Counted from the first letter of the stretch, positions 11,845-24,085 are shown. The stretch: 64,000 bases of DNA from Golubevia sp. BC0850 (GCA_012976225.1 JAAVVG010000004.1:868001-932000), one strand, 5' to 3'. Translations and numbers: made by a program. Notes: generated by a model not told the origin, from the sequence alone.

Positions 11845-12024
11845 AACGAGCATATATACCGAGCATGACCTCAATTTAGCTCGAGACAAACCACCAGCAA
11901 TATAGAGTTCATACCTCCAATCAATTTGATCTAGCGTTTGTTCACTGAAGGTACTTTCAGCATGCTTCCACTCCATCTCTCACTCGCACCCTCACAGTAT
12001 TTCTGCTCCTAGTTTCACTCGCAA
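11835..12024 (+). repeat. short terminal-inverted-repeat element, family A copy 1 (MITE candidate)
   Basis: 190 bp bounded by TTGCGAGTGAAAC and its exact reverse complement GTTTCACTCGCAA. No coding capacity. Four further copies or fragments occur at 28761, 30956, 38075 and 41627. Landmarks shared by several copies are ACGAGCATATATAC near the left end, GAAGGTACTTTCAGCA in the middle and CAGTATTTCTGCTCCTAG near the right end. No certain target-site duplication is visible. A non-autonomous DNA transposon is the simplest reading, but the class is inferred from the terminal repeats only. Confidence 0.65.
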
Positions 12025-12718
12025 AAATAGAATCGGAGTCTCTCATTTTCTGGTGGCTTTTTGGGGTAAGGTAACTAGAAGGGGAAGCGCGAGTCACAGA
12101 GTGATCAAGGATTGGGACAGAAATCGACTGGCTTCACCGAAAATCTCACAAAGAAAATCAGATGATTGTCAGAGCCTGATTCTACAAGTTTTAGAAAGGG
12201 GGAACGCAAGAGGCTGTAACAAGAGAGAAAGAGAGAGGGGAGTGGGGAGAGGGGAGAGAAAAGTTGACACAAGGATCGACGAGGTTGCTATAGAGAAGTG
12301 AAAGGGAGAGAACACACAACAAAAGAACGATTGAGGTGATGTTCTGAGATGAGAAACAAGGCTAGAGGCCGAGTCTGCGAGGAATTTTGGAGCAAGAGCG
12401 GAAGTTTTGATGGTCTTCAGGTTTGAGCTTAAAAGAGAGTGAATGTATGCTCTCGATCTCATCTTGAAACGTCTTGTTTCATTGAAGCCCCTCACTTCAG
12501 AGATCAAAAACTGAATGGAAGTTTGTGAGGAAGAGTAGAGGAAGAGTCGCCTTTTTAATGCCAACCAAAGTCGAACTGCTCAAAAAGGTCCGCGTCGAAA
12601 GTAGGATGTGGGGCGAACGAATTTGGTAGAGACAGCGAGTAACAGATAGCGAGACTGTACTTTCGAGAATCGAGACTCATATACAAATATAGTACCAGTA
12701 CTCGTTGGCATTTCCAGT
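12025..12718. other. intergenic, no gene seen
   Basis: About 690 bp of mixed sequence. Open frames at 12053-12301 (plus) and 12169-12564 (minus) overlap each other and have biased, low-complexity composition with no recognisable domain. Confidence 0.5.
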
Positions 12719-14208
12719 TCAACTCCAGATTCCAGCATCGATGTTTGAAACCCCAAGACCCAAACCCTTTTCCAAGCAGAGCTTCTTCAAACCTTCCACC
12801 GGATTTCGATATTCAATCTTGACCTGATTCCCATCTCCATCATCTGAATAATCAGAATCAAAATCGGTCTCGTCCTGTTCAGGTGGTTCAAAGAAAGCCT
12901 TGTCGATTCTGATAGTCTTGATCGACATTGGTAGAGCTCCGTTCTTGACCAGTGATTTGAGGGAGGCAAGTGAGGTTTCCGAAGGAGAGTAGACGATGTC
13001 TAGGATTCTAACCTGTAGACGAAGATTGTGAGAGAAGAGCGGTTCAGAAAGAGCTAAGTTTGTTGCCAGTCTTCACCTTGGAACTCACCGAGTCAGGTAG
13101 ATGCAAATCCTCTTGATTCCCACCTTGACCAAAAAAGAAGTTATGACTGATGCAAAGTTTCTCTAAACTCTTCAGATCTAAGTCTATCAGAGGTTCAGGA
13201 TCCTTTTCAAATCTAATTCCCCAACCTAAAGGTTTACTCTCCAAAACAGTGAAATCAGTTAAGCTCTCTCGATGATTAACCAACCCATCCAGTACTGCTT
13301 TTGCACTGAAAGCTGATCTCGAACTCATGAGACTAAGTTTTTCTAAACGATTCGGAATCTTCATTAAGATAGACAGCATGTCAGAGACTTCTGTAGGTGG
13401 ATCTAAAGCACCATGAAGAACTAAATTCTTAACCTTTGAAGCACCAATCTTACCAAAAGAATTCTCATAAAATCGCTCTGCAGATTCATCTGGAACAACG
13501 AACCTGACATCCAAATTTTCTAGATTCGGAAGTAAGAGAGCTCTGATAACCTCTGAATAATCGTAGGAACCTTGACGCGGAGACCTTAATTCCAAAGAAA
13601 CTAGACAATCGAAACTTGAACCGAAACTTAAACTGTTGAAGGCGAAAGAGAGACGTTCTTCTGATTCTCCAGTTTCGAAGTACTTGAGAGAGACTGGCGC
13701 TTTCAAGAGAGAAAGGAACTTGCAGCGAGCCAGATGAAAAAGAGAAGTTGGATCCGAGCGGAATGGGTCCTCTGGAACATCGATCCCCATTTCTTGGGAG
13801 AGAACTGAACGGCAGGAGTTGACAGCCTGTAGGGAAGCTGGGTCAGCTTTGGTCAGTCTCAGAACACGGCGTCATTTGATTGGACATACTCACTTGAGAT
13901 GGCGAAAAGTTTCCTTTAATGTTGCCATTTGTTCCACTGACGACTTTCTTTACATGGCCTCTCAACTCCTCTCTTTTGGAGAAGAGTTCCAGAAACCATC
14001 CTAACCTAGCCGCTGTCAAAGGAATCTCAGAGAAAAGAACAGGATTTGACATCTTGTAAAGCTTTGCATTAGTCAGCGTCAAAGCGAATAGGGTCTTCAA
14101 GTCTGTATGAAGGTCTGGGGCTGCTTGAGATGATTGATTTGCTCCTTCAGAGACGAGTGATGCCAGAAAGTAAGTCAAGATGTCTTCTGGCAAGTCTTGA
14201 AGATTCAT
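12719..14208 (-). CDS. F-box protein with probable leucine-rich repeats
   Basis: Model on the minus strand: 14208-13894, 13826-13089 and 13012-12719 (448 residues), in phase throughout. The F-box lies at the start (MNLQDLPEDILTYFLASL, then LKTLFALTLTNAKLYKMSNP). The rest shows irregular leucine-rich repeats such as LVSLELRSP, LPNLENLDVRFV, VKNLVLHGAL, LEKLSLMSS and LKSLEKLCI. It would act as the substrate receptor of an SCF ubiquitin ligase. An upstream in-frame ATG at 14280 would add 24 residues, but the ATG at 14208 lies right before the F-box, as at the sister loci in this window. It is the only apparently intact member here. The C-terminus has an acidic patch (DETDFDSDYSDDGDG). Confidence 0.8.
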
Positions 14209-14409
14209 TTTAGAAAATTGGAAAGTAGATGGTGTTGGTAAAGAAGAAGAAGCAAGATTTGGTAATCGAACTTCTTGCACTCAATCGAGGTCAGACGACG
14301 AGTGCTCAAAGGCCGAGGGACTCATTCAAAAGTTGCAGTATATGGTTACAGAATTGATGTTGAGAATTCAAAATTCAGTAGAAAAAAGAAGAAAATAGGG
14401 TTCTATCGA

Positions 14410-16837
14410 TTAAGAAAGAGAGTCGAACTCTTCCAATCCAGTGATGCTTCCCTTCAACCCACCCTCGAACAACCTCTTGACAGTCTTCTCAGATTGAGAG
14501 ACACAATCATTCAAACTAACTCCCGTATAGCTAGCGCCGACTAAAGTTAAAGTCTTTCCCCAAGATTTGCCTTCTTCATTCGTCTTAGAGAGTAAATCAT
14601 GAAGGGTCTTCATTCTAACCGGATGCCCAACTAGGTATTGAGGGATAGCATTTAATTGTAAGGAAGCCTTGATCAACGTATTCTCAGATTCCAGAACATC
14701 TTTCGGAATTCCCAATTGAGAGGATAAAGCTTTTAAAGCCGCTTCCTTCAGTTCCTCTTCATTTGGAAGAGAAGAAGCAATCGACGTCTCGGTGGTTTTT
14801 GAATTGATAGTCGGCCAATGAGTAGTTCCTCCCATCATGACTGTGAATTTCGTAGGAACCTTTGAATCTGATTCTGAAATTGATGACTTGTCTTGACCAG
14901 GTAGAGAATCACTATCGAAGACCACTCCCAGGATTCCATCTTTATTTCCAGGAGTACTTCTTGGAACCAGATAACCGAAACCTTCAATCTTCCCTAATAG
15001 TCTTTCACCGGATTTGATTGAGTTTGATGGGATTGCTACGTTGACGACTCCTACGTTCGAAGATGGGTTGTGAGAGAGTAGAGAGAGAGCTTGTGGAGGG
15101 ATGGAAGTCGGATCTAAGATTGAGGAGAGAACGTTCGAAGGTAAAGCTGAGATGACTCTTGAACATTGAAGAGCGCCGGATGAAGTTTGAACCTGGTGAA
15201 TGAGAATCGGAGAATCGGAGAATCGGAAAGAGTAGTCAGCACTGCGTCGCCCTCTTGTTTGAGACCAGAGCTTATCGACTCACCTCGACCAACCCATTTC
15301 CACCCTGAGCTCCAATCGTCTGACATTTCGTCCCACTCCAAATCTCGACATTCTGATCTTTCTCCAACTCCACTCTCATAGCCCTAGTAATTTCTTCGAT
15401 CCCTTCCGGAAAAGAATAAACACTAACATCCTTCATTTCCCTGACAAATTCCTCTCCCAGTCTCTCTTCGACCTCTTCCAATTCCCTTTGGCCTCTCTCT
15501 TCCTTGAGTTTCTCCTTTTCATTGGGTTCTCTAAACCTTTTATTCCATTTCTTAGGTAACAACCCTCTTATCAAACTTCCATTCCTCTTCTCGCTATTCC
15601 ACAAAAACGGTAATACAGCTCTAACACTAAGTTTCCTAGAATCACCAGCATAAATCCCGTGTAAGACAGCAGAGACTAAGTTCTCTGGGATTGAAGATCG
15701 ATTCCCAAATCGACGAACCAAGAAATCATGAACTGATTCATCAAGTAAAGCTTCTCTAGTTCTTTGTCTTGAAATTTCTAACGGGGATTCAGATTTTGGT
15801 CGAATGAATCTTGAGGTTATGAAAGGTTCTGAGAGGATTGAGGGGATGAGACCTTTGAGGACTGGAAGTCGAAGGGCTAGGATTGCTGATAGAAGAGAGG
15901 AAGGTAGACGGGCTAAGGAATTTGGATAGTAGATGAATCGGTTTTTGGCTGAGGGAGAGGATTTAGAGACTTTTAGAAGTCGGGGGAAAAGGTTGAGGGA
16001 TTTGATCTGTGGAAACAAGAGAGGAATGAGTCAGTGTAAAAGTTAAGAGATCGGTTCGGAGCAATGAAAGAGGAATTCAGAAGGTGGGGAAAGATAAGTA
16101 GGTAACTTTGATAGAAGAAAGATAAACGGCCCCGTCATCTTGGCCCCTCTTCCACCCAAGTGAATTCAGTCTGTGAACGTCTCGATCATCCTAACAAGTA
16201 ATCAGAGCGATCCTCATGGGACAAAAGAGGAGTAGCTCATTCCAGCTGACAAAAACCTAGTTAGGATGCTGCGTTTCTCTCCTGGCCTTTCCTTTCATCT
16301 TCCACCTTCCTGGTCTCTTAACAAATCCCTGAAGCTACTCACCAATTCCAGCATGACCATCCCGGAATGACCAGCAGGTCTCAAACTTCTAGGACCACTC
16401 TCCAACAGAGCCGTCTCATTTGTCTCGCCTTTCATCTTGACTCTTTCACTCTTTACCCATCCTCCCAATCTATCCTCCTTCTCTACCAATATGATCTTGT
16501 AAGGTGTACCACTTGATGAAGAAGCAGAGAGAGATCTGTTGAGGTAGAGAGCTGTGGATAGACCAGAGATTCCACCTCCTAGAATCGCTATCGTAGATTC
16601 TGCTTCTGCTTCTGCTTCTGATCGATTGGCTAATTTTGAAGCATGGTTGGACTGAGATTGCTGAAGTAATGATCTTGATGCGGTTGAGAATTGAACCGTA
16701 GAGGTCAATCGTAGGGATAGATGGATTGAAGTTGATGGATTGGTAAGTCGTCTCTTGGAAAGTCTGGTTGGATAGGCTGTTGAAATCCTTCTAGCTGTCA
16801 AGTTGACATGAATCATTGAATGTCGGTGATGAAGCAA
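14410..16837 (-). CDS. HEM14: protoporphyrinogen oxidase (haem biosynthesis)
   Basis: Model on the minus strand: 16837-16343, 16006-15284 and 15192-14410 (666 residues), in phase. The enzyme oxidises protoporphyrinogen IX to protoporphyrin IX at the mitochondrial inner membrane, the penultimate step of haem synthesis. An Arg/Ser/Thr-rich presequence precedes the FAD-binding AILGGGISGLSTALYLNRS at residues 84-102, followed by LVEKEDRLGGWVKS and LLESGPRSLRP, all typical of PPOX. The middle shows SVHDFLVRRFG and VSAVLHGIYAGDSRKLSVRA, and the C-terminal end has the second FAD contact in VGASYTGVSLNDCV. An ATG seven codons in (16819) is an alternative start. The gene is head-to-head with the helicase gene over 179 bp. 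Confidence 0.92.
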
Positions 16838-17016
16838 ACCTTTTCAATCTACGACTAAATGACGCTCAATCGGATCAAATTGAAGGCTTGTGGGTGTGGT
16901 AACAAGAAAGTGTTGTTCTACCAGAATCTGCCTTCTTCCTTCTCTTCCTATCCCCCCCCTCCCCCAAGCGGTTCTCTCTTGCTCTCTCTTTGCTCCATCC
17001 TTTTTGCATTAACTGA
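16838..17016. promoter_or_regulatory. head-to-head intergenic region, PPOX / helicase
   Basis: These 179 bp lie between the two outward-facing start codons and must carry both promoters. They include a long pyrimidine stretch (16931-16999), common upstream of fungal housekeeping genes. No defined site was assigned. Confidence 0.5.
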
Positions 17017-20000
17017 ATGCCAAGGAAGAAGAACCCGGCCATCAAGGCAAGCGGGTGAGTGAAAGCCGGCAATCCTTGAATGCTCACCTTTCTTCTAACT
17101 TTTACCTTCCCTTCCCATCAGGTCCACTTCGAGTAAAGCTGCACCATTACCAGATTGGGTTAAAGGAGGTGGACCAAAGCCACCTCCATCTTACACCAAA
17201 GCTGGAAAAGAAGCAGCAGCAGCCGCTTCTTCCACTTCTTCTTCCAAACTTCCGTCAAACCCCATTTCAACTCCTTCAAACCTGCCTTCCGGACCTGCTC
17301 GACCTGATCCAATCTTCCCTCCAGGTTCGAAAACTCCATTAGCTCTATTAAATGAAAGGGTTCAAAAGATTCAAGGATGGGAGAAACCGATAGTTGATGT
17401 CAGAAGAGTTTCACTTCTAAGTTCTTCAGAAGAAGGCTTACCTAAACAAGAAGAAGCTTGGTCTGGAAGTATAACTTTGAAAAAGATTAATAAATCAGAT
17501 TCTAACAATCCTTTTGTTGTTAGGTTTGAACCTATTGAACCTGGTGTGAGGTTGACTTGTCCAAGTGCTACTCATGCTAGACATTGGGTTGCAACTTATG
17601 CCTTATTCAGAGTAGGTAATCAATACGATTTCTCTTTCTTTCAGGAGAAGATACTTCTTTCAGCTGAAGTTGAAGATATCAATGTCTGACCAAACAATCT
17701 CATCCTCTCTCTACCCGCAGCTCTTCTCAAACCTTTCTTTAAACAGAGCTCTACCTCCAGGACCTAGGGAATACTGGCAAGATCTAGTTTCAATGAAATC
17801 TTCATCTCCTTCAACTCAAGATTGGAAGTGGTCTGAAGATCCATTCGATGCTCAACAGAAAAGAAAGGCTTCTGCCGCAGCTGCTTTACTTGCTAAGCAA
17901 AATAATTCTTCATCTTCAGGAGGGACAAGTTATTCAAAACCTCTTTCAAAAGCTTGGGAAGAAGCTAGAGAAGTGAGAATGGCACCTGCTTTAAGAGAAC
18001 TAGTAGAGGAAACTGTTAAAAGTGGATTCGAACTCTTCCCGGAAGCTGAGAAAGATTTAGATGCAGCTCAAGAAGAAGGAAAATCTTCCCAAAGTGGAAG
18101 CAATGCTCCTAAAATACTAGGGGCTTCAATCGAACATCCAATCGAACATCAACAATTAGAATTAGAATCAGAACTTATCCAGATGGGTTTCAGAAAAGGA
18201 CATGCTCGATCTGCTTCAAGATGGGTTTCTTCCGCAAGATCTAAATTAGCTCAAGGTTCTTCTACTTCAATATCTTCCACAAACAACTATGGGCTGCTTC
18301 AAAGTTTAGAGCGTCTTTCCGATAAAGACGCTGCTTTGGAGTATTTAGGAATCTATTGTCCAGAAGAAGATTTGCCAATTTCTTTGAGACCTACTTCTTC
18401 TTCTGATCCTTTCGTCACTGGTTCTGGATCTTCTTCGGACAATTTAGCTTTCAGATGGTCAGAGGATCGATTGGTTAAAATTGGCGGATTTCCAAGAGAT
18501 GCGGTTCAGAGTGTCATGAAAGAAGTTGGAAATACTTTAGATCTTGGAGAGGTGGAGAATGTGGTCGGTAGTCTAGAAGGTCTAGTTATTGATTTATTGC
18601 TTCGAAAGTTAATTGGAAACGTGACTAGAGAGGAGAGTTTGAAAATGATTGAACTGGCCAAAAAAGGGTTAGAGTTGGAGAAATCAAATCCTGAAGAATT
18701 CGAAGAACGAAATAGAAAGAGGTCGGATGAAAGACTTCTTCTAGAGTCGATTTTAGGAGAAGATAGAATCAAGAACTTGTCTCAAAATGATCATTCTCCA
18801 GGAAGAGAATTTGATCTCGACATAATAGTCTCCTCTGACCAAGAAGACCTTAGATTGAGAGTTTGTATTCATCAAGCTTCGATTTATCCGAGTGTCTCTG
18901 AAGAAGGCTCCGCAACTCCATTACCGACTTTCTATATCGTCTCAAACACTCTTCCAGCTTATCTTCGTCTAGCTCTATCTGCAAGGCTAGTCAGATCTTT
19001 GCGAAACTTAGATGGAGAGCACGAAGATTGGAAAGATTTACTCGAGGCTGGAGAAGGAGGCGTGATTTTAAGTATGGTCGAAGAATTAGAGAATTGCTGG
19101 AAAGAATTCATTGACGATCCTCCAGAACTAGCTGAAGTAATGAAATTCCTTGTTCTAAAGAAAGAAGTCAAGCCAAGATCTACTCCTACCAAACCGACAA
19201 CCCCATCTTTCAAGCCCAAACCAACTTCTTCTTCAAGATCAAAGCCACTCTCCAAGGATTCTTCCTTAGACTCTCAATTCCTTCAAAATCAAAAGTCTCT
19301 ACTCGAAAACCCCGGCTTCGTCAACAAGATGAAAGAGCAAAGGGAAGGTTTACCAGCTTTTGGAGCCAAGAAGATTATTCTGGATCTCCTCGATTCCAAC
19401 CGGGTCTTGATAGTCAGTGGAGACACTGGTTGTGGAAAGACAACTCAAGTTCCTCAATTTATCCTAGACGACTACATCTCAAAAGGTAACGGAAGTCTTT
19501 GTAACATAGTGGTAACTCAGCCAAGAAGAGTCAGTGCCATGGGAGTAGCTGGTCGAGTCGCAGAAGAAAGATGTGAAAGTCTAAATGGCAAGACCGGAAT
19601 GGGAATGGTTGGTTATGCTATTAGAGGTGAAAGAAAGGCTGGTAGACATTGCAGATTACTGTTTACTACTACTGGAGTTTTACTTAGGAGATTAGCGACT
19701 GGTGATTCAGATCTTTCTTCAATCAGTCACGTCATTGTTGATGAAGTTCATGAGAGATCGGTCGACTCAGATTTCTTGTTATTGGAACTTAGAGAGGTGC
19801 TTAACAGAAATTCGAAGATTAAAATTATTCTCATGTCTGCAACTATTCAGTCGGGGTTATTCTCGAATTATTTCTCTGGGGCTCCTTGTACTGAAATTCC
19901 AGGCCGAACTTTCCCTGTTACTGATCATTATTTAGAAGATGTTATCAAGGGAATGGACTATCAACCTAGGAATGCAGGCTTCCCTTCTGGATCTGGTGAT

Positions 20001-21966
20001 AAGAAAACCAACGAAAAACAAGCTGCTGCTCTAAGATGTAGTTTAGAAGCAGCTGATTTGAGTGAGGAGAAGATCAGATTAGTAGAAACTATCAGCAAAA
20101 GTGATAGGATCGATTACGATCTGGTAGGAGCTGTTGCAAAACAGATCTGTGAGATAGCTAAGACAAAAGAAGTTGAGATGGGTGGATCAAATGGAGGTGG
20201 AGCTATTTTGATTTTCATGCCTGGAGTGGGAGAGATATCTCAGGCAATTGAAGCTGTCAAATCTACTAATAGGGGCAGCATCAACGTCTTAGCTCTTCAC
20301 GCAAATCTTTCGCCTTCAGAACAAGTCAAAGTCTTCTTACCCTCTCGTCCAGGAGTTCGAAAAATCGTTGTAGCGACCAATGTCGCCGAAACCTCAATCA
20401 CAATTCCAGAGATCACTTACGTCATTGATGCTGGAAGAGTCAAAGAAACGAGGTTCGAACCGGAATCAAGTCTAACTCGTCTAGTAGAAGTCTGGGCCTC
20501 AAGAGCTGCTTGTCGACAAAGAAGAGGTAGAGCCGGTAGAACAAGAGAAGGTCAATGCTATAAACTCTTCACCAGATTTGTAGAGGAAAGATTTATGGCT
20601 CCTCAGCAAACTCCAGAAATGAAGAGAGTTCCTTTGGAAAGTCTTCTCCTTCAAGTCAAAGCTGTGAGAGAAGATGAAGATGTGAAGGAATTTCTTGGGA
20701 AAGCTATTTCTCCTCCTTCGATCCCTTCAATGGATAAAGCTCTGCAGACTCTGGTTGATGTGGGAGCCATTAGAGATGAGAATGGATTCAAGTCTAGATT
20801 GACAGCTTTGGGAAAACATTTAAGTCTTATGCCATTGGATTTGAGACTTGGGAAAATGCTGGTCTTAGGTGCTGTGTTTGGTTGTCTTGGACCGCTGCTT
20901 AGTGTGGCTGCGGTTATGTCTTGTAAACCGCTGTTCAACTCTCCGTTTGAGAAGAAGGAGGAAGCTAGCAAGTGAGTACAGGAAGGTTTCCTTCTTTCAA
21001 GGATCTGGAAAGCTGACTCTGCGATTCTGCTATTTTCTTTTCTCAGAGCAAGGGCTGCTTTTGCTAGAGAGAATTCCGATCTTCTTTGCGATGCTAATGC
21101 GTTCGATCAGTGGGTCAAGCTTCGATCTGAAGGCGCTTCCAACAGCGAAGTCCGAGAGTTCTGCGATAAGGCGAGTTCACTTGGTTTGAAGAAAAGGCGA
21201 GGTGAGGTCAAGTGTTGATTTGTCTCACCATCCCACCTCATCATATCTACCTTCCTCTCAGAATTTCATCTCCATGTCGTCCCTAAGGGACATCTCGACC
21301 GTGCGATCCGATCTACTTTCCAATCTATTGGAGTTAGGTTTCATCCCACCATCTTATCGAGGCAACTTCAACAGCTCGAAATCTGAATCACCTCTAGACC
21401 TGCACTCCTCAGACATTTCGCTCCTTAGATCACTAATCTTCGCTTCGCTCTATCCTTCCATAGTCAAGATCTCTCTCCCTTCAGCCAAGTTCGACGCCTC
21501 CTCTTCTGGTGCTATTCAACGATCAGCAGAAGCAAAGTCCGTCAAGTATTTCGATCTCTCTCCGACTGGAGGACGAGTTTTCCTACATCCCTCTTCAACG
21601 CTCTTCTCTACCAATAACTATATGGGATCTCACTTAGCCGTATTTAAGAAAAGTGCAAGTGGAGAAGGACCAACTTCAAAGGTCTACATGAGGGATGCTA
21701 CTGAGTCGCCTCTTTACTCGATGCTCTTGTTCGGAGGAAAGTTGAACATCGATAGGTCGATAGGTGGGATCACCATTGATACTAGTGATGGTCAGGTCAA
21801 ACTCAGAGCTAATCCGAGAATAGCTGTGCTTTGCAATTCGCTTAGAAGGCTTTTGGACGCGGTTATGGCGACTTCTATCGAGAATCCGGATTTCTCAAAG
21901 GATGAGAGTAGAGATCAGGTTATTGAGACGATGGTGGCATTGGTTACTAGAGATGGTATTTCTTGA
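17017..21966 (+). CDS. DEAH/DEVH-box ATP-dependent RNA helicase, DHX29/YLR419W type
   Basis: Model: 17017-17054, 17122-17611, 17721-20971, 21047-21170 and 21262-21966 (1,535 residues), in phase. N-terminal basic start (MPRKKNPAIKASG), a conserved SATHARHWVATYALFR...LNRALPPGPREYW block, then a UBA-like segment (ELIQMGFRKGHARSASRWVS). The helicase core has motif I GDTGCGKTTQ near residue 743, TQPRRVSA, DEVH near 850, SATI, and QRRGRAGRT near 1109. HA2 and OB-fold regions follow, with FLHPSSTLFSTNNY near the end. DHX29 binds the 40S subunit and assists initiation on structured mRNAs in animals. The fungal role is less defined. The last intron (21171-21261) has a GC donor: no GT donor keeps the frame, while GC joins EFCDK to NFISMSSLRD. 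Residues about 788-1250 are duplicated inverted at 38925-40314. Confidence 0.88.
19553..20942 (+). repeat. donor segment of the inverted helicase duplication
   Basis: This 1,390-bp part of the helicase exon recurs in reverse orientation at 38925-40314 with the same length. I saw no base difference in the stretches compared, and the two translations are identical over the whole shared part. It contains the DEVH, SAT and QRRGRAGR motifs but not motif I or the TQPRR motif. Confidence 0.9.
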
Positions 21967-21999
21967 TGTAATCTACGTTACTTGATCTTTGTACTAGCA

Positions 22000-23050
22000 T
22001 CCGAATTCCAATCTTGCATCTTTCAAGAACAAGTCTGAAACAACTTAACATCTACGACTTAGAACTGAAGAATCACAACTCGAGTCTATTCTTTCTCTAT
22101 CTTGAATGTCCTTCGAACCACAATTCGGAGAAAGTCAAGAACATGTCTCCTGGTATGGCTCTACAATCTAAACACCTTTCTATGGTTTCGTTGAAAGGAG
22201 CTCCGACCGAGGCTTTGAAGTGCCTCTCAGCTTTCGAATGCAGTACCCCAAGAATCATTCCTTCTCATGCGATCGAGTGCAAGAGTGGAGACTGAAATTC
22301 ACGAAGAGTTCAAACGGATAGATTCTAAAGTAGAAAGTCGCCGTGGGAGAAATCATAATCGTCGTCCAACAATCCGAGTGAGTATTTCAGCCGGAGGAGA
22401 GGTTCTCAGATGTCAACAAGTTTGAGGAGGCTCAACGCCAGCTGCGACTGTGGAGCCCTAAGGTCGCCCTCTGTGACCTACTTTAAGCAGGTCAAACAGT
22501 TCTAATCAACAGGCCAAAATTGCTCTTCACCTTTATAAGAAGAATTACCTGAGATCAGCTCTTCAGAAGTTCTTCCTTCAATCCTTTGGCACACTTCCAG
22601 CACTCTCAAGAAGATTAACACCCTAGCTTGTGGAAAAAGTGAACTCATTCAAGACTTCAACACCATCGACATCAAGATGTTACCAAATCTCGAAAAATTA
22701 AGTCTTCTTTTGTGTCGAACATCTATCTATTCGATCTTCTCTCCTATTAAATGCCCCAATCTTCGTTCTATTGACATAAGCTATTTCTAAGACAATCAGA
22801 ACATCGACTGTCTGGTTAATCTTTTAAGTACCTGCTCTTCAAGTTTAGTTTGTTTGCAATTCAAGCATAGAGGACAGCTTCTAACGCTGCCTACTTCTTC
22901 AGCATTCAATCTCTCCAAACTCGAAACTCTGCTTCTCTGGAGATCCGATGGTCTCAATATGCCCTCAAAACAGCTTCAAAGATGGTTTCTGAACTTAACG
23001 ACTAGCTTCGGTCTTCTTTGTCAGCTATTGAAAAAAATGCCAGATTAGGA
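22000..23050 (+). pseudogene. leucine-rich-repeat remnants of an F-box family gene
   Basis: Downstream of the helicase, short coding-like pieces share the style of the F-box/LRR proteins. 22679-23047 reads MLPNLEKLSLLLCRTSIYSI, CPNLRSIDISY, a TAA, then LVNLLSTCSSSLVCLQF and FNLSKLETLLLWRSDGL, in one frame apart from that stop. 22014-22295 reads SLKQLNIYDLELKNHNSS. No F-box domain or start was found. Host pseudogene with at least one nonsense change and probable frameshifts, or a 3' fragment of a duplicated gene. No function is proposed. Confidence 0.5.
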
Positions 23051-23576
23051 TTATGGTAATATCTGTCTGAGAATTTCAATCGGCGAAGGAAAAGGAGGAG
23101 TACATATAAAGACTAAGTACCTCTCCCTCTGCTCCTTTCCCATAAGCTTCATCGCGTAGAAGAGCAGCACGTTGATCGTATATTCGGAATGTTAGCTCGC
23201 TCTGTCATACGGTGAAGGTATCTAATGCACTTCAAAAGGAAGGCAACTATGCGAAGAATATGGGGACGGACGGAAAGCCAATCAGGGTAATCTGTATCTA
23301 TTTTGATAGCTGCTGGGATAAGGGCCATGCAAAAGAAGTAGTTTTTTTTCTTTTGTTTGATTCATTGCTGAAGAGGTTTCTCTGAGTTCCATTTCCATCT
23401 AACAGCGAGCTGATTGTATGCCACCTTCTCACCCGTCTTTCGACAGGTTTTGCAACTGTCTCTATAGATATCATCATGTACAGCCTAATTCGGTCAAGCC
23501 TGATCTATTTACCGTCTGCAATCTCTACTCGGGACCTCCTTCTCTTAGCTCCACCCTTTACTTGTCAACAGAGGTA
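23051..23576. other. intergenic, no gene seen
   Basis: About 525 bp upstream of the small acidic-protein gene. It has a T-rich tract at 23340-23360. An open frame from 23418 runs into the downstream gene but has no recognisable content and is probably 5' UTR. Confidence 0.45.
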
Positions 23577-24085
23577 ATGGGCAACATAGAGTCAAATGGA
23601 AGGACTGTGGTTCAGTCTGCTCCGGCCAAGAAGAAATGGAAGGAAGACGACTTAAAGGATTCTGATTCAGAAGAAGACTCAAGACCCGAAAAAGACTCAA
23701 ATCAATCTCATAGCAAGACAATCAAAACTTCGTCTAGCTCTGCTTCTGCTGGAAAAAGAAAGATCCAAAGTCCTTCTGCTCCAGTAAGAGCTCCAAGGAA
23801 CGCAGCAACTTTCGCAAAGGGAATTGCCCTGTTGAATGACGACAGTTCGGAGGATGAAGGAGCTAAGAAAACAAAGATAAAGAACAAATCGAAAGAGGGA
23901 CTTGGTGCTGGATCAAGTAGACTTCCTGTCGATGAGGTCGAAGAAGATTCGGTAACAGAGGATGAGGTGAGTAGAAGAGGTCTCATCCTCGAGGCGATTC
24001 TTCACCTTCACCTTCTGACCTCGAACCCTTTCTTCTCTCCCTTGTCTAGTCCGACATTCCAATCAAAGCTGTCAGGCAAGCTTGA
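23577..24085 (+). CDS. small Ser/Lys/acidic low-complexity protein
   Basis: Model: 23577-23966 and 24050-24085 (141 residues), in phase across a GTGAGT...TTGTCTAG intron. The protein is hydrophilic, with clustered acidic runs (DSDSEEDSRPEKDS, NDDSSEDEGAKKTK, VEEDSVTEDE) and basic patches (KKKWK, GKRKIQ, KTKIKNKSK). It ends SDIPIKAVRQA. No globular domain, signal peptide or membrane segment is visible. The composition suggests a nuclear protein with many potential CK2 sites (inference). The ATG at 23577 is preferred to the in-frame 23418 ATG because the upstream sequence has a different composition. Family not recognised. It is tail-to-tail with the DUF427 gene. Confidence 0.5.

Noticed and set aside
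16859-17087. Small frames on both strands between PPOX and the helicase
   Set aside because: They overlap the divergent promoter and the first short helicase exon and are explained by the pyrimidine-rich tract.
17477-17689. Continuation of the helicase exon through 17611 to a stop at 17689
   Set aside because: The GTAGGT donor at 17612 joined to the CTACCCGCAG acceptor ending at 17720 restores the conserved ALFR-LFSNLSLNR junction in phase, so this is intron.
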